5,943 bases of DNA from Candidatus Zhuqueibacterota bacterium 4484_87 (GTDB lineage: Bacteria > Zhuqueibacterota > Zhuqueibacteria > Thermofontimicrobiales > Thermofontimicrobiaceae), in assembly GCA_002085355.1 (NCBI GenBank), contig NATN01000185.1:1-5943 (forward strand). The letters are read 5' to 3'. Made by a program: the position numbers and the translations under genes. A model generated the notes under the pieces. The model had not been told where the DNA came from and did not search any database. It worked only from the letters and a program-made list of their open reading frames with translations. Each line of letters starts with the position of its first letter. Positions within the stretch are counted from its first letter, which is position 1. Of the stretch, positions 1 through 5,601 are shown piece after piece.

Positions 1-182
1 TGTTTGCTATGCTGCCATTCAGCTGTAATCTCTGGCGTCACTTCAGCGTGGCATTCTTGGCACCCGACATTGAAATCGACTTCAGGGTGCTTGTCGTCGG
101 CCTTTGGGGAAAAACCTGACAGAGAAAAATACAGCACGACCATGACACCTACTAATAACACCGGTAATAGTATTTTTTTCAT
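1..182 (-). CDS. Exported c-type (probably multihaem) cytochrome, N-terminal part only
   Basis: The reverse strand opens with ATG at 182 and stays in frame for 60 codons to the window edge, where the gene is cut. The first ~25 residues (MKKILLPVLLVGVMVVLYFS...) are a signal peptide or signal anchor: a short basic start, then a hydrophobic core. I see no lipobox cysteine. The mature part carries a haem c attachment motif, CQECH (residues 41-45), followed by EITAEWQHSKH. A Trp-x-x-Ser-x-His stretch after the first haem site is typical of multihaem cytochromes of the c554/nitrite-reductase-associated type, in which the later His is often a distal haem ligand. The start is supported by GAGAGGTGG at 187-195, 4 nt upstream. 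The gene lies downstream of the porin on the same strand, so co-transcription is plausible. It would act in the periplasm or at the membrane in electron transfer. Haem number and exact family cannot be read from this fragment. Confidence 0.82.
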   Translation of the reverse strand, partial: MKKILLPVLLVGVMVVLYFSLSGFSPKADDKHPEVDFNVGCQECHAEVTPEITAEWQHSK

Positions 183-218
183 TTTTCCACCTCTCGTGAT
201 TTTGCGACAATTCAGATT

Positions 219-272
219 CAGGCAGGATTTGCTAAAAATTTTCTCATCCGCTGTTTCAGAAAATCCTGCCTG
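219..272. repeat. 12-bp perfect inverted repeat between porin and cytochrome genes
   Basis: CAGGCAGGATTT (219-230) is matched exactly by AAATCCTGCCTG (261-272), with a 30-nt AT-rich loop. In RNA this forms a stable GC-containing stem in the 123-nt gap between the porin stop and the cytochrome start. Neither side is followed by a T run, so it is not a standard intrinsic terminator. A role in mRNA 3'-end protection, processing or attenuation between the two genes is inference. The rest of the gap (183-218, 273-305) holds only the cytochrome ribosome binding site. Confidence 0.75.
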
Positions 273-305
273 TCAGACTCAAAGAATTTGAACGAGATGT
301 TGTGA

Positions 306-1766
306 TTAGAACTTATAAGTTAAAGTAGTTTTCAATTCTTTTACATTTTCACTGTATTTATTCGTACCGTTGATGAGATAACCAGCCGCATCCCCAGGCG
401 TGAACATACCACCGCGAACCGTAAATATTAAGTTGTTGTAAAGTTTATAATCAACCTTAAAATCTACCTCCGTTCCAATATCGCTGGCACTATTGGGACC
501 TATCGTTGTATTTCCGCTCTCGTCAGTGCTCCATTCATGTATTGGCTGCGTCGCAGTGATATAGGTATAGGAGACAAAAGCTTTCAAGTTCTTTTTAACA
601 TTGTAAGTGGCATTAACCTGAAATAGTGTCGTGTTTTCAAACTCGCGATAACCACGAGTATTGGGAGCACCTAAACCCTGAGGAGTAATTCCTTCTTCGT
701 CCGGCATGATAGAATCTTCCCAAATTTCAGTCACATAGAAGAAACCAGAAGTTCTTAATTTGTTCACATTTCCTTTTCCGCCGGTTTTGTCGTCATCGCC
801 GGAACCCATTCCAAAAACCCCGCCTAATGAAAACTTCGGAGTAGCTTTGAAAACCGGTTTCAAATACAAATTATAACCTGACAGCGTACCGTCATTAATA
901 TCATATTTCTCTTTTGCACCATAAGTTGTGTTATTGATATCATCTTTCCCTGTCAGATAATCAAACTCACCGATTACTGATAATTTTCCCATTTTAAGGG
1001 ATCCAGACAAACCGAAAGCAGCTAATTGCGTGACATGGGGTGAAAATCTGGGACGGAAATAATCTAAACCATCCATTAAGTATGCAGTGCCATCATCAAC
1101 GCTGGCGTCGTTATAGTAAAGACCAAATAGATTTAATTCGTGTTTATCGCCTTTAGAATTGATATTACCAAGAAAAAGATTGGCATCTCGAGCGTCAGTA
1201 TTTCCGTAGCGATCAGCCTTTGCCAACGAACTATTATCGCTCAATCCATCATAACCTTCAGAAACTTTTGCCCATCCTAAATGCAGTTTAACCTTCTTTA
1301 TATTGACATCAGCCTGGACTCCATCAAGGTTATTATCCAATAAGAGTTTATTGCCAACGCCGTACCACATGCGTCCAACTTTGAAATTGATTGGGATTCT
1401 CGGACATTTAAAGTCGATATAAGCCTGATCTACGTGCATAAGGAAATTAGTATCTTTATTGTCAAATAAGCCGCTTCCGCTGCCGGGAATTTTTGTTCTG
1501 TCAACGTTGTCAACTCCCCACCAGCCCTGAGCAATGTCAAATCTGGTGACAGCTTTGAGATTGTCACTTGCAACAGCTTGCAATTTAAAACGCAACATCT
1601 GGACAAAATAATTGTCGTTACCATCGTTCTTGCCCAGAAAAAATTTGTTTTGTGAAAGCCCCCAAGCAGTGTACACACCATTCACTTTGAAATCCGCTGA
1701 AAATGTGATTGAATTGAATAGTAATACAAGGATGAGAGAAAGGACAAGCGCTAAACTTCTTCTCAT
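306..1766 (-). CDS. Outer-membrane beta-barrel porin, alginate-export-like
   Basis: This is a complete 486-residue protein. It starts with an Arg-Arg signal peptide and a Leu/Val-rich core, with cleavage expected near residues 23-24 (TFSA/DF). The mature chain alternates short amphipathic strands with Gly/Asp/Asn-rich loops and ends in TLTYKF; a terminal Phe after alternating hydrophobics is the outer-membrane barrel assembly signal. GRMWYGVGNK (131-140) followed by LDGVQADV, and near the end GTEVDFKVDY (431-440) with FTPGDAAGY (455-463), resemble the conserved strands of alginate-export-like porins. I infer that family from motif resemblance, not from a search. There is a single cysteine (C121). 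The start is well placed: GGAGGG lies 7 nt upstream of ATG. The protein probably lets a solute or anion cross the outer membrane; the substrate is unknown. A cytochrome gene follows 123 nt downstream on the same strand. The stop is TAA at 306-308. Confidence 0.85.
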   Translation of the reverse strand: MRRSLALVLSLILVLLFNSITFSADFKVNGVYTAWGLSQNKFFLGKNDGNDNYFVQMLRFKLQAVASDNLKAVTRFDIAQGWWGVDNVDRTKIPGSGSGLFDNKDTNFLMHVDQAYIDFKCPRIPINFKVGRMWYGVGNKLLLDNNLDGVQADVNIKKVKLHLGWAKVSEGYDGLSDNSSLAKADRYGNTDARDANLFLGNINSKGDKHELNLFGLYYNDASVDDGTAYLMDGLDYFRPRFSPHVTQLAAFGLSGSLKMGKLSVIGEFDYLTGKDDINNTTYGAKEKYDINDGTLSGYNLYLKPVFKATPKFSLGGVFGMGSGDDDKTGGKGNVNKLRTSGFFYVTEIWEDSIMPDEEGITPQGLGAPNTRGYREFENTTLFQVNATYNVKKNLKAFVSYTYITATQPIHEWSTDESGNTTIGPNSASDIGTEVDFKVDYKLYNNLIFTVRGGMFTPGDAAGYLINGTNKYSENVKELKTTLTYKF

Positions 1767-1830
1767 GATAAACCCTCCGTTACTGGTTATTGATTATTAT
1801 TTGTTATAAACAGAATGTAACATTTCAAGT

Positions 1831-1839
1831 ATTATGCCA
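1831..1839 (-). promoter_or_regulatory. Possible extended -10 promoter for the porin
   Basis: Read on the minus strand, this is TGGCATAAT: a TGn extension followed by CATAAT, which matches five of six positions of the sigma70 -10 box. It lies about 65 nt upstream of the porin start, giving a leader of roughly 55-60 nt. No good TTGACA-like -35 lies 16-18 nt further upstream (the closest is GTCAAA), so it would have to work as an extended -10 promoter or with an activator. The call is tentative. Confidence 0.35.
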
Positions 1840-1903
1840 TTTAATTCTGAATTTTGACCGCCAACATATCTCCTTTATTCTCAATATGTAACGTAGCTTT
1901 GTT

Positions 1904-1921
1904 AAAAAATGTTGATTTTTT
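1904..1921. repeat. Small A/T inverted repeat
   Basis: AAAAAAT (1904-1910) and ATTTTTT (1915-1921) form a perfect 7-bp palindrome around a GTTG loop. The stem has only A-T pairs, so a terminator role is weak. As duplex DNA, the phased A and T tracts could bend the region upstream of the acyl-CoA synthetase promoter. Confidence 0.4.
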
Positions 1922-1936
1922 CGATGAGCAAAGAAG

Positions 1937-1971
1937 TGACGGTATATCGGCAGTTAGTTCCTATACCGTCA
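1937..1971. repeat. 10-bp inverted repeat upstream of the acyl-CoA synthetase promoter
   Basis: TGACGGTATA (1937-1946) is matched exactly by TATACCGTCA (1962-1971), with a 15-nt spacer. The repeat lies about 65-100 bp upstream of the -35 box and has no T run after it on either strand, so it does not look like a terminator. The arrangement suits a dimeric regulator's operator, or a hairpin in any leftward transcript starting further right. No known operator is recognised. Confidence 0.6.
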
Positions 1972-1972
1972 A

Positions 1973-2006
1973 TTTAGCACAGCATTCAGAGATCAATTCT
2001 GCTAAA
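1973..2006. repeat. 7-bp inverted repeat next to the previous one
   Basis: TTTAGCA (1973-1979) is matched by TGCTAAA (2000-2006), with a 20-nt spacer. It begins one base after the 10-bp inverted repeat ends, so the two form a tandem pair, and its right arm overlaps the second copy of the TAAAAAATGTT direct repeat. Short A/T-rich palindromes arise by chance, so support is modest. Confidence 0.4.
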
Positions 2007-2037
2007 AAATGTTCCGACACAAATAGAACCTTTAAGC

Positions 2038-2066
2038 TTGACATTTGAATTCTTTTTTATTATAAT
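2038..2066 (+). promoter_or_regulatory. Consensus sigma70 promoter for the acyl-CoA synthetase
   Basis: TTGACA at 2038-2043 and TATAAT at 2061-2066 match both consensus hexamers at all positions and are separated by the ideal 17 nt. Transcription would start near 2073, giving a leader of about 60 nt. The sequence upstream is AT-rich, as expected of an UP element. So perfect a promoter is expected to be strong unless repressed, which makes the palindromes upstream of interest. Confidence 0.85.
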
Positions 2067-2133
2067 AGGGTAGGAAAAGCACTCGATTAGTATTAATTCC
2101 AAATCGCAGAGAAAAAACTCGGAGTGACCGTTT

Positions 2134-3936
2134 ATGGCGGCAACCAATTTAGCAGTAGCTTTTTTAGAAACTGTCCGTGCGCATGGCTCGAACATAGCGC
2201 TCTTGAGCAAAAAAGAAGGGAATTATGTTGGCGTTGATTACGATAAATTACATCGGCAAGTCAAAAATCTCGCTCTCGGTTTAGCAGCTTCCGACATTCG
2301 CAAAGGAGATCGCGTTTCTATCTTTTCTTTCAACAGGCCCGAATGGGCAATTTCCGATCTCGCCATCATTTCCCTTGGCGCGATTAATGTTCCGCTTTAT
2401 CCCACGCTGTCTGCGAAACAACTTGAGTTTATTATCAATGATGCGGAAGTGAAATTTGTCATTGTATCTGGCGAGGAACAAACCGAAAAAATTCTGCAAA
2501 TCAGGAAACAGTTGAAATATCCACCAAATATCATTTTGATGGACAATTTGAATTTAAAGGCGGAAGGGATTACCACGCTTGCCGAAGTTTCAAAAAAGGG
2601 GGAAGTTTTTTCCCGTAAAAATCCCGATTATTTGAAAAACGCTGTTGCTCAAATTTCACCGGATGACATCTGCGCTATTGTTTACACGTCCGGCACTACC
2701 GGCGATCCCAAAGGCGTTATGTTGTCTCATGGGAACATTTTAGGCAATGTCCGCGGCGCACTAAAAGCGCTGAACATTACGCACACGGACAGATTTTTGT
2801 CATTTCTGCCGTTGAGTCATGTTTTCGAACGTATGGCAGGGCAATTTTGCCCCATCGTAGCCGGCGGCGCCATTGCTTACGCGGAATCTCCGGAAAAAGT
2901 AGTGCAAAACATGGCGGAAGCAAAACCGACAATCACTTGCACTGTCCCCAGGTTACTGGAAAAAATGCATGACGCAATTTTGGCCAAAGTAAATTCCGGT
3001 TCGCTTTTGAAGAAAAAAATGTTTTTCTGGGGGCTCAATACTGGCTATCGTTTTAATGAAGCAAAGAAGACGGGCAAAATATCGGGGCTGCTTCAATTGC
3101 AACGCTCGTTGGCACAGAAGTTGGTTTTTAAAAAAATTCATGCCGTGGTCGGTGGCAGACTACGATATTTCATTTCCGGCGGCGCGCCGCTGCCAAAAGA
3201 AATCGGTGAATTTTTCCATGCATTGGGCGTCAACATTTTGGAAGGGTACGGTCTCACAGAAAGCTCGCCGGTAATTTCGGTGAATTTGTTGGGAAAGATG
3301 AAATTCGGCACGGTTGGTCCCCCGCTCAGGGAAGGCAGCGTGGAAGTCAAAATTGGTTCTGATGGCGAAATTCTCACCCGAGGGCCTCATGTGATGCCGG
3401 GTTACTATAAAAATCCGGATGCCACACGCGAAGTCATTGACGAAGACGGCTGGCTGCACACCGGCGACATCGGTTTTCAGGATGAAGACGGTTACCTGAC
3501 CATCACTGACCGAAAGAAAAATTTGATTGTCACTTCAGGCGGAAAAAATATTTCTCCGACAAATGTTGAAAATTCGCTTCTTATAAGCCCTCTCATTGAC
3601 CAGATTGTTGTCATTGGCGACCGCCGAAATTTCATCGCCGCGCTCATTGTGCCGAACCGGGAGCGATTAGAAAAAGAAACGCAGAATTTGGGGATTGCTA
3701 GTAACGATTATCATTCCCTGTTGCGAAACGAAAAAGTCATTTCAACACTCCACAAGGAAATTGAAAAATTATCCATGCACCTCGCCCGCTTTGAGCGGGT
3801 TCGCGCTTTCCGCCTTTTAGGCGAGCCTTTTACCATTGAAAGTGGTGAATTGACACCAACGCTGAAGGTAAGACGAAATATCGTTGAAGAAAAGTATCGC
3901 GATTTGATTGAAGAAATGTATCAGGAAAATGACTAA
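2134..3936 (+). CDS. Long-chain fatty-acid--CoA ligase (AMP-forming)
   Basis: This is a complete 600-residue enzyme of the ANL adenylate-forming superfamily. It activates a fatty acid with ATP to acyl-AMP, then forms acyl-CoA, feeding beta-oxidation or lipid synthesis; it is cytosolic or at the inner membrane. Visible motifs, in order: the ATP-binding loop YTSGTTGDPKG (184-194), GYGLTE (371-376), LHTGD (441-445) with the ribose-binding Asp445, DRKKN (459-463) in the hinge, GGKNISP (469-475), and the C-terminal SGELTPTLKVRR (570-581) with the probable catalytic Lys578. The insertion around 290-350, ending in GGRLRYFISGGAPL, and the overall length match bacterial long-chain ligases of the FadD15 type rather than acetyl-CoA synthetases. 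No signal peptide is seen. The start is supported by GGAG at 2121-2124, 9 nt upstream, and by the consensus promoter. The chain-length preference cannot be told from sequence. The stop TAA overlaps the stop of the convergent gene. Confidence 0.93.
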   Translation: MAATNLAVAFLETVRAHGSNIALLSKKEGNYVGVDYDKLHRQVKNLALGLAASDIRKGDRVSIFSFNRPEWAISDLAIISLGAINVPLYPTLSAKQLEFIINDAEVKFVIVSGEEQTEKILQIRKQLKYPPNIILMDNLNLKAEGITTLAEVSKKGEVFSRKNPDYLKNAVAQISPDDICAIVYTSGTTGDPKGVMLSHGNILGNVRGALKALNITHTDRFLSFLPLSHVFERMAGQFCPIVAGGAIAYAESPEKVVQNMAEAKPTITCTVPRLLEKMHDAILAKVNSGSLLKKKMFFWGLNTGYRFNEAKKTGKISGLLQLQRSLAQKLVFKKIHAVVGGRLRYFISGGAPLPKEIGEFFHALGVNILEGYGLTESSPVISVNLLGKMKFGTVGPPLREGSVEVKIGSDGEILTRGPHVMPGYYKNPDATREVIDEDGWLHTGDIGFQDEDGYLTITDRKKNLIVTSGGKNISPTNVENSLLISPLIDQIVVIGDRRNFIAALIVPNRERLEKETQNLGIASNDYHSLLRNEKVISTLHKEIEKLSMHLARFERVRAFRLLGEPFTIESGELTPTLKVRRNIVEEKYRDLIEEMYQEND

Positions 3937-3953
3937 CCTCCTCTGATTTTTTT
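3920..3953 (+). terminator. Weak possible terminator after the acyl-CoA synthetase
   Basis: ATCAG (3920-3924) pairs with CTGAT (3943-3947) and runs straight into seven T residues (3947-3953). The stem is only 5 bp with an 18-nt loop, so it is poor by intrinsic-terminator standards. It spans the stop codon and reaches into the 3' end of the convergent VTT gene. No better terminator for either gene is visible nearby. Confidence 0.3.
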
Positions 3954-4625
3954 CTGCTTTCTATTTTCCCTAAACTTTTGCCAGCCTTTCCTCGCAAGCG
4001 GCACATTAGCGGTGAGAATTAAAACAGCAAAAAGAATAGCCAGCCATAAATCAGGAATTTTGAAAGCGTGCCCGAACAGCGCCAGCAGAAAAAATCTCGG
4101 CGCCCGGGAAGTAAAAACCGCAAGTAGATATTTCCAGACGGAATATTTTGCCAGCACAACCAAAAACCGAAACGGGTAAAAAGGCACCGGAGTAAATCCC
4201 GCTACCCAGATTGCCAGGAACGGCGCTTTTTGAAAAATATCAATGATCTTCCCCACAAAGCCGCTTTTTTTCACTTTAGAAAAACTTTTCAGATCAACGA
4301 TAAATTGGAAGGTGGAATAATTGAGCCATTCGGTCAAAACAGTTCCGGCGACTGAAACCAGCGTCACGGTGATTGGCGCGTAAAACTTACTGAAATAAAG
4401 ATACACAGGCTCATGTGGTACAACAGCGATTAAAAATTGGCAGGGAAAGCTATACAAAAACAGCACAATCAAATGTTTGCTCTGACGGATTGTATCCGAA
4501 GAAAGCCAAATAATGAGCAACAGCAAAATTAAAAAAATTTCCAGCCCAAAGATGAACTTCTTTCTGCCACTGATATGGTTCGGCACATCAGATCTATTTT
4601 TCGCATTCGAATCAGAAAGACTCAT
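3933..4625 (-). CDS. VTT/DedA-type multi-pass membrane protein
   Basis: This is a 230-residue polytopic inner-membrane protein. Hydrophobic segments lie near residues 24-42, 52-69, 84-108, 133-149, 158-185 and 191-207; the tail is strongly basic (KGWQKFRENRKQKKIRGG). The order of features fits the VTT (SNARE-associated/DedA, YqaA-like) fold: VVPHEPVYLYF (68-78) for the first re-entrant region, GTVLTEWLNY (94-103) for the usual G-x-x-x-G/D...Y element, and FTPVPFYPFR (144-153) followed by an Arg-containing helix (SRAPR, 173-177). VTT proteins are linked to lipid movement between leaflets, such as recycling of undecaprenyl phosphate or phospholipids; the substrate here is unknown. The start ATG overlaps the stop of the radical SAM gene (ATGA) and has no clear ribosome binding site, so translational coupling is likely. 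The stop TAG overlaps the acyl-CoA synthetase stop on the other strand. The family call is by motif resemblance. Confidence 0.72.
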   Translation of the reverse strand: MSLSDSNAKNRSDVPNHISGRKKFIFGLEIFLILLLLIIWLSSDTIRQSKHLIVLFLYSFPCQFLIAVVPHEPVYLYFSKFYAPITVTLVSVAGTVLTEWLNYSTFQFIVDLKSFSKVKKSGFVGKIIDIFQKAPFLAIWVAGFTPVPFYPFRFLVVLAKYSVWKYLLAVFTSRAPRFFLLALFGHAFKIPDLWLAILFAVLILTANVPLARKGWQKFRENRKQKKIRGG

Positions 4626-5590
4626 AAAGTTGCCAGATTATCTTTAATCAGATACTTGACCGGTTTTTCGCAATTGGAACGAATGCTGGTATTGCACGCT
4701 GTGCATGTATTTTTCTTGACAAAATCTTTTTTCATCTCCTCCATGCTGTCGTGGTAGGTGAGAATCAAACCGCACGGCGAGAATCTGCCATCCGGATTGA
4801 CGATGAAAAACCGTTCGCCGGCACGGCAGTTGGGAATGGATTTTTTCTCATAAAATTCAATCATGCGTTTGAACGTGTATTCCGAAGCAAAGAAGTTGTG
4901 ATATTTCTTGCGCATGGCAAGCAGCTTTTTCACAATTTCTTTGAATTCCAGCAAATCATCTGCGTCGAGCACGTAATTCATGTCATTGGTGCGCAACCAG
5001 GTGTAAGTGCTGAAATTGACGTTCACGCCCCATTTTTCCGAAAGCTCGGCTATTTTTATCAAATCCCTGAAATTGTCCTTCTGAACAACGCAGCTCAAAG
5101 TGATGGATTTGCCGTTGCTGCCCTTTAACTCCCGAATTAACTTGTCAATGTGTTGAAACAAGCCTTTATGTCCACGAAAATCATCATGGCGTTCGTCGGG
5201 ATAGTCAAGAGAAATGGAAAATTGATCCACTCCGGCATCAATGAGCGACTCGTATCTTTTTTTGTTCAACATGATGGCGTTAGTCGTGACGACGATGTAC
5301 GGCGCACGATTTTTTCGTCGCATGGCGCGTACAATGTCTTCCAGATCGCGTCTAATCAACGGCTCTCCGCCGGAAATCTGCGCCACGACCGGCTTTATTT
5401 GATGGCACAATTCGCCAAAACGCTCCGGCGGCGCCTTTACTTCATCTTTGATAAATCCACCCAGATGGCAATGTTTGCATCGGGCATTGCAGCTATATGT
5501 TACTTCAAAAGAGACGCTCAATGGTCGGTTTGTCAAATAATTACCGATTCCGCGAGAAGCCAGAGAAAGTGTCCTGATTACAGAGCCCAT
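4622..5590 (-). CDS. Radical SAM protein with SPASM/twitch-like C-terminal cysteine cluster
   Basis: This is a complete 322-residue protein. CNARCKHC (residues 34-41) is the CxxxCxxC site for the 4Fe-4S cluster that cleaves S-adenosylmethionine. ISGGEP (72-77) is the SAM amino-group-binding GGEP motif, VTTNA (101-105) and SISLD (125-129) are core barrel strands. The C-terminal part has C255-x12-G268-x4-C273, then C296-x2-C299-x7-C307. The first half matches the SPASM/twitch signature, but the canonical later Cx3C and final Cys are absent, so probably one auxiliary Fe-S cluster forms. Relatives include peptide-modifying and cofactor-building enzymes (PqqE-, MoaA-like); the substrate is not predictable, and I see no precursor peptide nearby. 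The start is set by AAGGAT 6 nt upstream of ATG, itself 11 nt after the stop of the preceding membrane-protein gene. The next gene starts within its stop codon. It is cytosolic and oxygen-sensitive by family. Confidence 0.9.
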   Translation of the reverse strand: MGSVIRTLSLASRGIGNYLTNRPLSVSFEVTYSCNARCKHCHLGGFIKDEVKAPPERFGELCHQIKPVVAQISGGEPLIRRDLEDIVRAMRRKNRAPYIVVTTNAIMLNKKRYESLIDAGVDQFSISLDYPDERHDDFRGHKGLFQHIDKLIRELKGSNGKSITLSCVVQKDNFRDLIKIAELSEKWGVNVNFSTYTWLRTNDMNYVLDADDLLEFKEIVKKLLAMRKKYHNFFASEYTFKRMIEFYEKKSIPNCRAGERFFIVNPDGRFSPCGLILTYHDSMEEMKKDFVKKNTCTACNTSIRSNCEKPVKYLIKDNLATL

Positions 5591-5601
5591 AGTTGATCCT
5601 T

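Larger units (their letters stand above)
1903..2013. repeat. Direct repeat TAAAAAATGTT, two copies 100 bp apart
   Basis: TAAAAAATGTT occurs at 1903-1913 and again at 2003-2013. The match extends leftward to TG(T/C)TAAAAAATGTT (from 1900 and 2000) with one mismatch. The spacing is exactly 100 bp start to start. The second copy ends 25 bp upstream of the -35 box of the acyl-CoA synthetase promoter. The copies could be paired binding sites or an AT-rich coincidence. Confidence 0.55.
1767..2133. other. Divergent intergenic control region (367 nt)
   Basis: This gene-free stretch separates the porin (leftward) from the acyl-CoA synthetase (rightward). It is AT-rich. From left to right it holds the porin ribosome binding site, a possible extended -10 promoter for the porin, a small A/T hairpin, two adjacent inverted repeats, a direct repeat spaced 100 bp, and a consensus sigma70 promoter for the acyl-CoA synthetase; each is listed separately. 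The open frames crossing it (for example 1854-2048 plus) lack a ribosome binding site or protein-like composition. I see no convincing gene here. Confidence 0.7.

Noticed and set aside
219..272. Intergenic inverted repeat as a rho-independent terminator
   Set aside because: Neither flank has a T run on the relevant strand and the loop is 30 nt, which is unlike an intrinsic terminator.
4..291. 95-codon plus-strand frame at the left edge
   Set aside because: The opposite strand encodes a signal peptide plus CxxCH cytochrome with a good ribosome binding site, and the plus frame runs through the intergenic hairpin.
1841..1867. Short minus-strand reading frame (MLAVKIQN) preceded by AAAGGAG, upstream of the porin, as a leader peptide
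   Set aside because: The ribosome binding site is only 2 nt from the ATG, the peptide has no run of regulatory codons, and it overlaps or lies upstream of the likely porin promoter, so it may not be transcribed.
1854..2048. 64-codon plus-strand frame in the intergenic region
   Set aside because: It has no ribosome binding site and no recognisable composition, and it spans the palindromes and part of the -35 box of the acyl-CoA synthetase promoter.
4751..5128. 125-codon plus-strand frame opposite the radical SAM gene
   Set aside because: It is a shadow of the radical SAM coding sequence with no ribosome binding site of note and no recognisable motif.
5150..5596. 148-codon plus-strand frame opposite the radical SAM gene
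   Set aside because: It lies wholly antisense to a gene with clear catalytic motifs, its translation shows no domain-like pattern, and it is best explained as a shadow frame.
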